A stretch of 64,000 nt of DNA, from positions 1 through 64,000 of the forward strand of contig NZ_BMKE01000019.1 in the NCBI RefSeq assembly GCF_014643915.1, given 5' to 3'. The number at the start of each line of letters is the position of its first letter. Positions within the stretch are counted from its first letter, which is position 1. This document shows positions 24,781 to 33,866 of the stretch, piece by piece. Both the position numbers and the translations under genes were made by a program. The notes under the pieces were generated by a model, which saw only the letters and a program-made list of their open reading frames with translations, searched no databases and was not told the origin of the DNA. The stretch comes from Oceanisphaera marina (GTDB taxonomy: Bacteria > Pseudomonadota > Gammaproteobacteria > Enterobacterales > Aeromonadaceae).

Positions 24781-27048
24781 ATGAATTCCCTGTTAACCCT
24801 GCTGCCTCGCTACCGGCGGCGGCATCCTTTGAGTTTTCGCCTATTCTGGCTGGTGCTGGCCGTTAGCCTGACTCTGTCGCTGTTGTCTACCGCGCTTCAG
24901 CTCTGGCTGGACCATCGCCAGATAAAGCAGAACCTGAACGATCGTCTTACCCTTATCGAACAGAGTTATCTCGACAGCCTGACTCAAAGCCTGTGGGATC
25001 TGAATCTGCCCCAGGCCCGCTTGCAGCTGGAAAGCATGCTCGATATGCCGCACATGGCTCGCCTCACGTTAACCGGCGATGCCCTTGGCGAACCCTTGCT
25101 GCTGACTCACACCCCCGATGACCAGGGCGTGCATGAGCACGGCTTCAATTTAATCTACCCCAGCTCGGCACTGGGGCCCCAGCAAGTAGGCCGACTGGAG
25201 GTTGCCTTTAGTCAGCAGAGCATCAACCGGCAACTAATTGAACGGGCCAAAACCATACTGCTGGGCCAGACCCTGACCATACTGGCCATTGCCCTCTGCC
25301 TGATGCTGGTGTTTCAGCGCCGGGTTACCCGACATCTGGAACGCATGGCCGGCCATGTGGCACAGATTGGTGAAGGACAACCCGGCAGCCCGCCGCTGAC
25401 TCTGGCCCGCGCCCCCGGGCACCTGCCCGACGAACTGGATACCCTGGTGGGCGCCATCAATACCATGCGCCGCTCGGTCGAGCGCCGCCAAAGCGAGTTG
25501 CAACACGACAAGGACCGACTGGAGGCGCTGGTCGACAGACGCACCCGTCACCTGCGCCAGGCCAAGGAATCGGCGGAAGCCGCCGATATGGCAAAAAGCC
25601 GCTTTATCGCCAATATGACCCACGAGCTGCGTACCCCCATGAACGGTATTATGGGGACCCTGACGCTGCTCAAACCCGCCCTGAAAGACAGCCCCGAACA
25701 AGGCAAGCTCGACATACTGCAACACTCGGCCGAGCACCTGCTGATGCTGCTCAACGACGTGCTCGATTATGCGGCGCTGGAGCAAGGCCCGCTGCCCGAA
25801 GAGCCCGCCCCCTTCGCCTTGAATGAGTTACTGGAAAACAGCGTCGCCATGATGCAGGGCTACGCCGATGCCAAGCAGATCCAGCTGCAGCTTAACGCCC
25901 CGGGCTCCGGGCTCTGGCTGCTGGGCCACGCCGGACGCGTGCGACAAGTGCTGATCAATCTGTTGTCTAACGCCACCAAGTTCACCGATACCGGCGGCCA
26001 GGTGACGCTGGAAGCCTGCGCGATCAACGGCGGCTGGCAGTTCACCATTGAAGATAACGGCATCGGCATTGCACCCGAACAGCAGGATCGCATTTTTCAG
26101 CGCTTTACCCAGGCGGATGAAAGTATAGGTCGCCGTTATGGCGGCACCGGACTGGGGCTGGCCATCTCCAAGCGGCTGATTGAAGCCATGGGCGGCAGCA
26201 TGACGCTGCAAAGTACCCCGGGACAGGGCAGTCGTTTTGGGTTTTTTCTGCCATTGACGGCCGTCAATACGCCGGCTCAGGAGCAAGAAACCGAGCTTGC
26301 CGCCCTGCCCACTCTCAGTCTACTGCTGGTAGAGGACGTCGGCATCAACCGGGCCATTCTTGCCGCCATGCTGGAACAGCACGGCCACTTGGTCAGCCAG
26401 GCAGAAAGCGGCGAGCAAGCGCTTGAAATGGCGCGGCATCAGGCCTTTGATCTTGTGTTGATGGACATGCATCTGCCTGGCATAGACGGTCTGGAAACCA
26501 GCCGCAGCATTCGCCACCAAACCCAGGGACTGAATCGGGATACCCCGGTCATTGCCCTCACTGCCAGCGTGGCCCCCGACGATATTCGCCGCTATCTGGC
26601 CGCCGGGCTCATGGCCGTGGTGGCCAAACCGGTGCAATGGCCCAGGCTGACTCTGGCACTGAGTCAAGCATTGGGCATTCGCATACAGCCGGAGCTGGAA
26701 CTGGAGCAACCTTTACTGCAGGAGCATCTGCGGGTGCTGGGTCGCCCTCGGCTGCAGGCCATGCTGAGTCGTTTTACCGACGAGCTGCCGGCCGGACAGG
26801 CCGCCATTGAACAGGCGCTGGCAGATGAAGATCATATCGAGCTGGGCCAATTGGCACACAAGCTGGGCGGTACCGCTCGCATGCTGGCTCAAACCCGGCT
26901 GGCCGGCGTGCTGGAAAAACTGGAGCAGGCGGCCAATGCCCAGTCTTTGCTCACTCACAGCCTGGCCCTGGAACTGACTCAGGCGGTAATAGAAACGCAA
27001 GAAGGGATATTGGCGCTGACGGCACGCCTCGAAAACAACACACCATAA
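24781..27048 (+). CDS. Hybrid sensor histidine kinase with receiver and HPt domains
   Basis: A 755-residue inner-membrane kinase. Helix 1 is near residues 20-42 and helix 2 near 155-178, bracketing a periplasmic domain of about 115 residues, followed by a HAMP/coiled linker. The HisKA phospho-acceptor is H281 ([13 protein letters not shown]). The ATPase domain has [23 protein letters not shown] and [14 protein letters not shown]. The receiver aspartate is D562 ([10 protein letters not shown]). The C-terminal HPt histidine is H693 ([13 protein letters not shown]). The domains give a full His-Asp-His relay to the upstream regulator, as in TorS/ArcB. The ATG directly abuts the TGA of the binding-protein gene. 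Confidence 0.88.
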   Translation: MNSLLTLLPRYRRRHPLSFRLFWLVLAVSLTLSLLSTALQLWLDHRQIKQNLNDRLTLIEQSYLDSLTQSLWDLNLPQARLQLESMLDMPHMARLTLTGDALGEPLLLTHTPDDQGVHEHGFNLIYPSSALGPQQVGRLEVAFSQQSINRQLIERAKTILLGQTLTILAIALCLMLVFQRRVTRHLERMAGHVAQIGEGQPGSPPLTLARAPGHLPDELDTLVGAINTMRRSVERRQSELQHDKDRLEALVDRRTRHLRQAKESAEAADMAKSRFIANMTHELRTPMNGIMGTLTLLKPALKDSPEQGKLDILQHSAEHLLMLLNDVLDYAALEQGPLPEEPAPFALNELLENSVAMMQGYADAKQIQLQLNAPGSGLWLLGHAGRVRQVLINLLSNATKFTDTGGQVTLEACAINGGWQFTIEDNGIGIAPEQQDRIFQRFTQADESIGRRYGGTGLGLAISKRLIEAMGGSMTLQSTPGQGSRFGFFLPLTAVNTPAQEQETELAALPTLSLLLVEDVGINRAILAAMLEQHGHLVSQAESGEQALEMARHQAFDLVLMDMHLPGIDGLETSRSIRHQTQGLNRDTPVIALTASVAPDDIRRYLAAGLMAVVAKPVQWPRLTLALSQALGIRIQPELELEQPLLQEHLRVLGRPRLQAMLSRFTDELPAGQAAIEQALADEDHIELGQLAHKLGGTARMLAQTRLAGVLEKLEQAANAQSLLTHSLALELTQAVIETQEGILALTARLENNTP

Positions 27049-27179
27049 GTTGTTACATCTTTTTACATTTAACACGTAATTAACATACATGATTCCCTTA
27101 GTCTGACAATGTCCCCCGGGATATATGGCACAGACCGGTTGTACTAACCGGTCCGCCTCACAGGCTCAAGGAGAGAACC

Positions 27180-28649
27180 ATGGTTACAGTACCTCGCAAG
27201 CCCGGCTTCTGGCTGGCCTGCCTGCCCATCGCACTGACCTTTGTGGTGCTGGGCGTGCAGCTGTTTTACTTCGGCAACTTCACCCCCCATATTCCGCTCG
27301 CCATCGGCGTAGCCATCACCGCCCTTATCGGTTGGTTGCGTGGTTACCGCTGGCCCGAGATGGAAGACGGCATCATGCATGTGGTGCGACTGGGTCTGCA
27401 GTCGGTGGGCATTCTGATTATCGTGGGCATGATTGTTGGCATCTGGATTGCCAGCGGTACCGTGCCTTATTTGATAAAGCTGGGTTTAAGCCTGATCTCT
27501 CCCGAGCTGTTTCTGGCCGCCAGTGTACTGATTTGCGCCGTGGTCTCGGTGTCACTGGGTACCTCGTGGGGCACCACCGGCACCGTCGGCCTGGCGCTGA
27601 TGGGCATCGGCAACGGGTTCGACATTCCCATGTACTGGACCGCCGGCGCCGTAGTGTCGGGCGCCTTCTTCGGTGACAAGATGTCGCCGCTGTCAGATAC
27701 CACCAACCTGGCCCCGGCGGTGACCGGCGTGAATCTGTTCGACCATATCCGCAATATGCTGCCCACCACGGTTCCGGCCATGTTGATTGCGCTGGTTATC
27801 TACCTGTTCGCCGGCTTCAGCCTGATTGGCGATCAACAAGTGGATTTCACTCGTATCGAGAACATCATCAGCGGTCTGGATCAGCACTTTGCGCTGTCGT
27901 GGCCGCTGCTGCTGCCCCTCGGCGTGACCGTGCTGCTGGCGCTGAAAAAAATGCCCGCCCTGCCTACCCTGTTTGCCGGTGCCATGCTGGGTCTGGCCAC
28001 CGCTATGCTGACCCAGGATGTGGGCCTGCAGCAGGCTTTTAATTTCATGTTCAGTGGATATCAGATTGATACCGGCGTCAGCGAAATCGATGCCCTGCTC
28101 AACCGTGGTGGCATACAGAGCATGACCTGGGTGATCACCCTGATGCTGGTCGCCCTGGCCTTTGGCGGCGTGCTGGAGCGTACCGGTTGCCTGGAAGTGA
28201 TCATGGAAAAAATTCTGACCCGCGCCAACAGCTTCGGCGCTATCCAGTCTTCTGCCATCGCGACCTCGGCCATGACCAACGTGATTGGCGGCGACCCCTA
28301 CCTGTCCATCGCTCTGCCCGGGCGCATGTTCGCCCCCGCCTACCGTGCCAAGGGCTATTCGGCACTGAACCTCTCGCGGGCCGTTGAAGAAGGCGGCACC
28401 TTGATATCGCCGCTTATTCCCTGGAACGCCGGTGGCGCCGTGGTCATCACGGCCCTTGGGTTAGGCATTGCCGAAGGACAGACCGAGAACCTGCTGTATA
28501 TTCCGCTGGCCTTCGCCTGCTGGCTGTCGCCACTGATCGGCATGGCTTATGCCCATCTAGGCTGGTTCTCACCCAGACTTAGCGCCGAAGAAGCCGCCCG
28601 GCATCAGGCCGAGCAGGCGCCAGCCGTCACACCGGTTATGGCCAAATAA
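27180..28649 (+). CDS. nhaC: NhaC family Na+/H+ antiporter
   Basis: A 489-residue membrane protein with about eleven helices. Family signatures are LGTSWGTTGTVGLALMGIGN, YWTAGAVVSGAFFGDKMSPL followed by SDTTNLAPAVTG, and NVIGGDPYLSIALPGRMF. It exchanges Na+ for protons, possibly with an organic anion, since NhaC relatives include malate/lactate antiporters. It follows the three-gene sensor unit after 131 bases on the same strand, so it may be the unit's target; that is inference. AAGGAGAG precedes the ATG. Confidence 0.88.
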   Translation: MVTVPRKPGFWLACLPIALTFVVLGVQLFYFGNFTPHIPLAIGVAITALIGWLRGYRWPEMEDGIMHVVRLGLQSVGILIIVGMIVGIWIASGTVPYLIKLGLSLISPELFLAASVLICAVVSVSLGTSWGTTGTVGLALMGIGNGFDIPMYWTAGAVVSGAFFGDKMSPLSDTTNLAPAVTGVNLFDHIRNMLPTTVPAMLIALVIYLFAGFSLIGDQQVDFTRIENIISGLDQHFALSWPLLLPLGVTVLLALKKMPALPTLFAGAMLGLATAMLTQDVGLQQAFNFMFSGYQIDTGVSEIDALLNRGGIQSMTWVITLMLVALAFGGVLERTGCLEVIMEKILTRANSFGAIQSSAIATSAMTNVIGGDPYLSIALPGRMFAPAYRAKGYSALNLSRAVEEGGTLISPLIPWNAGGAVVITALGLGIAEGQTENLLYIPLAFACWLSPLIGMAYAHLGWFSPRLSAEEAARHQAEQAPAVTPVMAK

Positions 28650-28694
28650 TCACCAACAGTCCGAAAAAATTCTGACTGACAACATCAATACCAG

Positions 28695-28718
28695 GGGCCC
28701 CTAGCGGGGCCCTTTTTT
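28695..28718 (+). terminator. Intrinsic terminator after nhaC
   Basis: GGGCCCC (28695-28701), loop TAGC, GGGGCCC (28706-28712), then six T. Confidence 0.85.
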
Positions 28719-28821
28719 GTTCGCGGCACTCGTCACCCTCGCAAAGGCGCGGGCATGATTTATGGCCGAGCTCTGCTATTCTGTTCATTCTGTGGTTTAT
28801 CACCAAATAGGAGACAAGTGC

Positions 28822-29496
28822 ATGTACATCAAAAGAATTTCTACAGGATTCATGGCCATATGGGCTCTGCTCACGTCTCTTACCCTCTGCGCTGCGGGGA
28901 ATGATATCGAACAAAAATTACAGTCCGCCGCGAAGCAAGGTGACGCTCAGCAGATCCGACAGTTACTCGAACAAGGGACGGATATGGAAGCGCGCAACAA
29001 GATGGGGCGCACCCCGCTGCTGATCGCCACCCGTCATAATCAGGTAGCCGCCGCCAAGGTGCTGATCGAGGCCGGCGCCGATGTGAATGCCAAGGATAAC
29101 ATTCAAGACAGCCCCTACCTTTATGCTGGCGCTAGTGGCCACAACGAGATTCTGGCCATGACCCTCGATCACGGAGCCGATTTAAACAGCACCAACCGCT
29201 ATGGCGGCACCGCGCTGATCCCTGCCGCCGAGCGCGGCCACGTAGAAACGGTGCGCATGCTGATTGCGGCCGGCGTCGATGTGGATCATGTGAATCGCCT
29301 GCACTGGACCGCCCTGCTGGAAGCCATCATGCTGGGTAACGGCGGCCCACAACACACAGACATCGTGCGGCTACTGGTGAATGCCGGCGCCGATGTGAAT
29401 ATCAAAGATGGCCAGGGTGTGTCCCCTCTGCAACATGCACAACAGCGTGGTTACACCGAAATAGAGCAGATATTGATCGCAGCGGACGCCCGTTAA
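28822..29496 (+). CDS. Secreted ankyrin-repeat protein
   Basis: A 224-residue protein with an N-terminal signal peptide (GFMAIWALLTSLTLCAAG) and about five ankyrin repeats with the usual G-TPL-A consensus: MGRTPLLIATRHNQVAAAKV, YGGTALIPAAERGHVETVRM, LHWTALLEAIM, and GQGVSPLQHAQQRGYTEIEQ. Secreted bacterial proteins of this size are commonly annotated as ankyrin-repeat proteins next to catalase or stress genes; none is adjacent here. The role is probably protein binding in the periplasm. The ATG at 28822 has GGAGA upstream. Confidence 0.85.
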   Translation: MYIKRISTGFMAIWALLTSLTLCAAGNDIEQKLQSAAKQGDAQQIRQLLEQGTDMEARNKMGRTPLLIATRHNQVAAAKVLIEAGADVNAKDNIQDSPYLYAGASGHNEILAMTLDHGADLNSTNRYGGTALIPAAERGHVETVRMLIAAGVDVDHVNRLHWTALLEAIMLGNGGPQHTDIVRLLVNAGADVNIKDGQGVSPLQHAQQRGYTEIEQILIAADAR

Positions 29497-29532
29497 TGGG
29501 GGAGAAAGGTAGCTTTTAGCTAGCAAACAAAA

Positions 29533-29577
29533 CAGCACCAAACTAAAAGACAAATACCGTTTTTTAGCTTGGTGCTG
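29533..29577. repeat. Long inverted repeat, possible bidirectional terminator
   Basis: CAGCACCAA (29533-29541) and TTGGTGCTG (29569-29577) form a 9-bp stem continued by CTAAAA (29543-29548) with TTTTAG (29562-29567). It lies between the convergent ankyrin gene and bdhA. There is no clear terminal T-tract. Next to it (about 29594-29628) are AGCTGACAGCT-type direct repeats. Confidence 0.5.
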
Positions 29578-29636
29578 GCCGTTGTTCTTTATTTACCGCT
29601 GACAGCTTAAAGCTGACAGCTGAAGGCTTTGCTTTC

Positions 29637-30416
29637 TTATTGCATGTGCCAGCCGTGGCTGACCACCACCGCCTGTCCGGTGAGCGCCGCCGAGGGAAAC
29701 GCCGCCAGGTGAACGGCCACCTCGGATACATCGGCCAGAGTGGTGAACTCGCCATCCACGGTATGCTTGAGCATCACATTGCGAATCACCTCTTCTTCAC
29801 TGATGCCCAGCTCTTTGGCCTGCTCGGGAATCTGCTTGTCGACCAGTGGCGTGCGCACAAAGCCCGGACAGATAATATTGCTGCGCACCCCGTGCTCCGC
29901 TCCTTCGCGGGCCACCGAACGGCATAAGCCCAGCATGCCGTGCTTGGCGGTCACATAAGGTGCCTTGAGCGGAGAAGCCTCCATGGAATGCACCGAGCCC
30001 ATAAACAACATGCTGCCGCCGCCATTTTTATACATTTGCTGCAGGGCGGCGCGAGTCAGCAAAAACGCCCCGCCCAGATGCACATTGAGCACCCGGTTCC
30101 AGTCGGCAAAAGCCAGCTTGTGCAAAGGCGCTATGTGCTGAATACCGGCATTGGCCAGCGCAATATCCAGTCTGCCCCAATGGCGAACCAGCTGCGCCAT
30201 GCCCTGCTCTACCGCCGCTTCGTCGGTCACGTCCATTTCCAGGGCAATGGCACTGCCCCCCGCCGCCACTATGGCCAGCGCCACTTGTTCGGCGCGGCCC
30301 AGATCCAGATCGGCCACCGCCACCCTGGCACCTTCTTTGGCATAATGTTCGGCAATGGCCCGGCCTATTCCCTGGCCGGCCCCGGTGATCAAAGCCACTT
30401 TGTCTGTTAGGCGCAT
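29637..30416 (-). CDS. bdhA: D-3-hydroxybutyrate dehydrogenase
   Basis: A 259-residue short-chain dehydrogenase that oxidises 3-hydroxybutyrate to acetoacetate with NAD+. The cofactor motif is [13 protein letters not shown]; the active-site serine is in FMGSVHS and the YxxxK in [10 protein letters not shown]. The segment [20 protein letters not shown] and the C terminus ([16 protein letters not shown]) are typical of 3-hydroxybutyrate dehydrogenases rather than generic SDRs. I placed the start at 30416 with AAAGGAGA upstream; a longer frame to 30611 reads back into dctM. It is the last gene of the TRAP operon. Confidence 0.9.
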   Translation of the reverse strand: MRLTDKVALITGAGQGIGRAIAEHYAKEGARVAVADLDLGRAEQVALAIVAAGGSAIALEMDVTDEAAVEQGMAQLVRHWGRLDIALANAGIQHIAPLHKLAFADWNRVLNVHLGGAFLLTRAALQQMYKNGGGSMLFMGSVHSMEASPLKAPYVTAKHGMLGLCRSVAREGAEHGVRSNIICPGFVRTPLVDKQIPEQAKELGISEEEVIRNVMLKHTVDGEFTTLADVSEVAVHLAAFPSAALTGQAVVVSHGWHMQ

Positions 30417-30444
30417 CTGTGATTCTCCTTTAATAAATGCATCA

Positions 30445-31815
30445 TTACTGGCCGCCATAGAGTCGATTGGGCAGCCAGGTGGCCAGAGGCTCAAAATAGA
30501 ACACCAGTACCAGCCCCAGTAATTGCAGGGCAATAAAGGGCAATACGCCCAGATAGATATGGCGGGTGGTAATGCCCGGCGGACACACGCCTTTAATGTA
30601 AAACAGCGCAAATCCGACCGGTGGCGTTAAAAACGAGGTTTGCAGGCACAAAGCAAACAGCACCGCAAACCACACCGGCTCTACCCCCAGCGAAAACACC
30701 ACTGGGGCCACCAGCGGCAGGATGATCAGGGTGATCTCCACCCAGTCGAGAAAAAAGCCCAGCAAGAAGGTAATGAACAGGATGGTGATCATGATGCCGG
30801 TAGTACCGAACGGCAGCCCGGTAATGGCATCGCGGATCACATCGTCTCCCCCCAGCCCGCGCAACACGGCGGCGAACACGGTAGCACCGATGAAAATGCC
30901 AAAGATAAAGGCCGTGGTGCGACTGGTTTGATACAGCGAGTCTTTAAGTACCTCGGTATTCAGCCGTTTGCTCAGCAGCGCCATTAACAGCGCCCCAGCC
31001 GCCCCTACCGCCGAGGCTTCGGTGGTGGTCGCAATGCCCATGAAGATGGAGCCCAGTACCGCTACTATCAGCACCATGGGCGGCACTACCGAGCAAAACA
31101 CGTCCAGCCAGGCCTTGGCATCCATGCGCTCGCTGTAGGTGGGCGCAGGTGCCGCGTCCTTCTTCCACCAGGCCAGCAACACGATATACAACACATACAT
31201 CAGCCCCAGCATCACCCCGGGGATCAGTGCGCCCATAAACAGCTTGCCCACCGAGGCCGCCGGCGTACCCAAACGATCGGCCATCAACACCAGCATAATG
31301 CTCGGCGGCACCAGAATGCCCAAAGTACCCACAGAACAGGCCGTGCCCACCGCCAGGCTCTTGCTGTAGTTGGCCTGCATCATGGGGCCCAGCGACAACA
31401 TGCCCAACAACACCACGGACGCCCCCACAATGCCGGTGGACGCCGCCAGCAACATGCCGACGATAACCACGGTAATGGCATACCCGCCGCGCAACGGACC
31501 CAGTAATCGCACCAGGCTGTGCATCAGTTTCTCGGCAATGCCGGAGCGGTCGAGCATAATGCCCATGAAGATAAACAGCGGCAGCGCTACCATCAGCTCG
31601 TTGGCCACAATGCCAAAGATGCGGGCATCCAGTACCCCTATGGTGCCGTTCCAGGTAAACCAGAGGTTAGCGTCAAACTGCTCTACCAGTACCTGCCCCA
31701 CCATGGCGAACAACAAGCCGGTGCCGGCCAGTACCCAGGCCACGGGAAAACCCAGTAACAAGAGCCCCATAAAAGAGGCGAACATGGCGATCACCAATAC
31801 GGTTTCCAGCTCCAT
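30445..31815 (-). CDS. dctM: TRAP transporter large membrane subunit (DctM)
   Basis: A 456-residue inner-membrane protein with about twelve helices and the DctM signatures [40 protein letters not shown] and [20 protein letters not shown]. It forms the sodium-driven transport channel with DctQ. Next to bdhA, 3-hydroxybutyrate or a similar short-chain hydroxy acid is the likely substrate. AAAGGGG precedes the ATG. Confidence 0.9.
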   Translation of the reverse strand: MELETVLVIAMFASFMGLLLLGFPVAWVLAGTGLLFAMVGQVLVEQFDANLWFTWNGTIGVLDARIFGIVANELMVALPLFIFMGIMLDRSGIAEKLMHSLVRLLGPLRGGYAITVVIVGMLLAASTGIVGASVVLLGMLSLGPMMQANYSKSLAVGTACSVGTLGILVPPSIMLVLMADRLGTPAASVGKLFMGALIPGVMLGLMYVLYIVLLAWWKKDAAPAPTYSERMDAKAWLDVFCSVVPPMVLIVAVLGSIFMGIATTTEASAVGAAGALLMALLSKRLNTEVLKDSLYQTSRTTAFIFGIFIGATVFAAVLRGLGGDDVIRDAITGLPFGTTGIMITILFITFLLGFFLDWVEITLIILPLVAPVVFSLGVEPVWFAVLFALCLQTSFLTPPVGFALFYIKGVCPPGITTRHIYLGVLPFIALQLLGLVLVFYFEPLATWLPNRLYGGQ

Positions 31816-31825
31816 AGCAACCCCT

Positions 31826-32449
31826 TTATGTTATGTCGGAAGACGAGTTCGCCCCGGGCGTCAACGCCCTGGGAAAGGCAAACAACAAGGTCATGCAGCG
31901 CAAGCCGCGCGAGAACAGCGCCGTGGCTACCAGCAGCAGGCCGATGGGCAGCACACTCTTGAAAATAAATCGATAAGGCAGCCCACTGGGAGCCTGAGAG
32001 CGCTCGTTATACACATAGGCCTTCCAGGCATAAGGCAAGAGCGCATCTATCATCAGAATGATGATCGGCAGCGCCAGCAGCACTATGCCCAGCAATTCGA
32101 TAATGGCCCGGGTACGCAGCGAGAACGTTTCGCGCAGCACATCCACCCGCACGTGATCGTCTTTTACCACCGCAAACCCCAGGGTCAGCATCATGGCGAT
32201 GCCAAACAAGTGCCAGGATAATTCTTCCAGGGCGATGGAGCCCGCCGACAACACGAAGCGGCTGAATACATTACTCAGCACCACCACCAATACCGCCAGC
32301 CACAACCAGGAACTCAGCCGCCCCACTGCCAGCACAAAGGCGTCCAGCCGTTGTGACAGCCTGTTACTGGGCAATTCTGCCGTTTGCGCGTGCAGCGCGG
32401 GCGGGGGTGGCGTGTTGGACGAACCCGGTTGAGTAGAGCTTTGAGACAT
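31826..32449 (-). CDS. dctQ: TRAP transporter small membrane subunit (DctQ)
   Basis: A 207-residue protein with four helices (first at LWLAVLVVVLSNVFSRFVL) and the conserved EELSWHLFGIAMMLTLGFAV and KDDHVRVDVL. The N-terminal 35 residues are Pro/Ser/Gln-rich cytosolic sequence. The ATG at 32449 is set by AGGAGG upstream; a longer frame to 32503 has no such site. It sits between dctP and dctM as usual. Confidence 0.88.
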   Translation of the reverse strand: MSQSSTQPGSSNTPPPPALHAQTAELPSNRLSQRLDAFVLAVGRLSSWLWLAVLVVVLSNVFSRFVLSAGSIALEELSWHLFGIAMMLTLGFAVVKDDHVRVDVLRETFSLRTRAIIELLGIVLLALPIIILMIDALLPYAWKAYVYNERSQAPSGLPYRFIFKSVLPIGLLLVATALFSRGLRCMTLLFAFPRALTPGANSSSDIT

Positions 32450-32522
32450 ACGACCTCCTGATGAAACGGTTACCAAGATGGCGGGCGCTCGGCCCGCCGC
32501 CATTAGTTACATTCAGTTACAT

Positions 32523-33605
32523 TCAGTCGTATTGGTAGAAGTCGCGCGGCAGGTAACCCTTGCCGTGCCAGATGGAGTGATGCTTCATGAAATCACGCTG
32601 GCTGGTGAGTACCCGCTTGAACATCTCGTCTTCCGCGGCCATGTCATCCATCACCTTGTTGGTCACCTTTTCCAGCTCACGCAATACCGGCTCGGGCAGT
32701 ACCTGAGCGGTGACGCCTTCTTTTTCATAGTCGCGCAACGCCGTGGGTTGCGCCCATTCGCTTTGGGCAAAGCCCTTCAGCGTGGCCGACTCGCAGCCCA
32801 TTTCGATTAAGGCGCGGGTTTGCGGCTGCAGCTTCTGCCACACGTCCTGGTTCACCAGCAGGTGCGAGGTGGTCAGGGTTTGGTGCCAGCCGGGCATGAT
32901 GTAGTTTTTTACTATCTGATCCAGGCCCAGCATCTTGTCGATGGCCGGTTGAGAGAACTCGGTGGCATCTATGGTGTTACGTTCCAGCGCCTGAAAGATT
33001 TCGGCACCGGGTACCATGGTGACCGAGGCGCCGAGGTTTTCCAGCACCTTGCCGCCAATACCGGCGAAACGAATGCGCAACCCTTCAAAATCATCCAGGC
33101 TGGTGATCTGCTTTTTAAACCAGCCGGCGCCTTCCGGGCCGATAATGCTGCACAGCATGGGGTGAATATTGCGCTCGGCATAAATTTCTTCCAGCAGTGC
33201 CTTGCCATCCCCTTCGTAATACCAGGCCAGATAGGCCGGTGGCTCCATGTTGAAGGGCGCGCCCGAATACAGCGGCAGTGCGGGAATGGTGCCCTGATCG
33301 TATCCTACCCAGGTATACCCGGCCGGATACTTGCCGGAACTGACCGCATCCATGATTTCAAAGGGCGGCACCAGCTCGCCGGGCTCGTAATAACGCAGCT
33401 TGACGTCACCACCCGACACCGCCGACAAGGATTCAGACAAGTGCTTGACTGGCGTGGTCAGTCCGACTAAATGCGATGGAAACGCCAGCGGAACCTGCCA
33501 GCGTACTTTTTCACTGGCCGCCACGGGGGCACTGACAACGGTGGCACACAGGGCCACACCGGCCATGGCGCGGGTTAACACGGACAACTGATGCTTGATG
33601 GTCAT
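32523..33605 (-). CDS. dctP: TRAP transporter periplasmic binding protein (DctP)
   Basis: A 360-residue secreted binding protein. The signal peptide runs to about VSAPVAASE. DctP family features are KVRWQVPLAFPSHLVGLTTP, LRIRFAGIGGKVLENLGASV (with the ligand-binding arginine) and GAEIFQALERNTIDATEFSQ. YLAWYYEGDGKALLEEIYAE is typical of the TRAP group that binds monocarboxylates. The start at 33605 is chosen on AAAGGAAA and the signal peptide. It is the first gene of the operon, about 95 bases downstream of the predicted sigma54 start site. Confidence 0.9.
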   Translation of the reverse strand: MTIKHQLSVLTRAMAGVALCATVVSAPVAASEKVRWQVPLAFPSHLVGLTTPVKHLSESLSAVSGGDVKLRYYEPGELVPPFEIMDAVSSGKYPAGYTWVGYDQGTIPALPLYSGAPFNMEPPAYLAWYYEGDGKALLEEIYAERNIHPMLCSIIGPEGAGWFKKQITSLDDFEGLRIRFAGIGGKVLENLGASVTMVPGAEIFQALERNTIDATEFSQPAIDKMLGLDQIVKNYIMPGWHQTLTTSHLLVNQDVWQKLQPQTRALIEMGCESATLKGFAQSEWAQPTALRDYEKEGVTAQVLPEPVLRELEKVTNKVMDDMAAEDEMFKRVLTSQRDFMKHHSIWHGKGYLPRDFYQYD

Positions 33606-33708
33606 AGAGGTTTCCTTTTGCTTGATGCAGTCCTTTGGCATCGCCAATGATGGCAATGCACGCTATTCATCTTCACTCGTTGTTACCAAGTGCTTGCCTG
33701 TCTAACCA

Positions 33709-33724
33709 AGCACTAAATGTGCCA
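33709..33724 (-). promoter_or_regulatory. Sigma54 promoter of the dctPQM-bdhA operon
   Basis: The minus strand reads TGGCACATTTAGTGCT, with the -24 element TGGCAC and the -12 element GTGC at the exact consensus spacing. Only one conserved base in the -12 block differs. The transcription start would be near 33697. The sigma54 activator gene sits just upstream. Confidence 0.8.
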
Positions 33725-33787
33725 ACTATGTAAACACCATGTTGCGCGTGAGTTTACCGAACAACTCAGATGAGACTGCATTGCGAA

Positions 33788-33807
33788 TTGTCCGGATTTT
33801 CGGACAA
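33788..33807. promoter_or_regulatory. Candidate upstream activating site for the sigma54 activator
   Basis: TTGTCCG (33788-33794), six-base spacer, CGGACAA (33801-33807): a perfect palindrome centred about 100 bases upstream of the predicted sigma54 transcription start. Distance and symmetry fit an enhancer for the adjacent activator. Confidence 0.6.
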
Positions 33808-33828
33808 CAAAAGGAGATGGAGTAAAAA

Positions 33829-33866
33829 GGACATCCTGAATACCGGACACCTGTATGGTATTCAGG
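33829..33866 (-). terminator. Intrinsic terminator overlapping the activator stop codon
   Basis: CCTGAATACC (33835-33844) and GGTATTCAGG (33857-33866) form a perfect 10-bp stem with a 12-base loop. The TGA stop of the activator (33862-33864) lies inside the stem. On the minus strand a T-rich run follows a few bases later. Confidence 0.6.
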
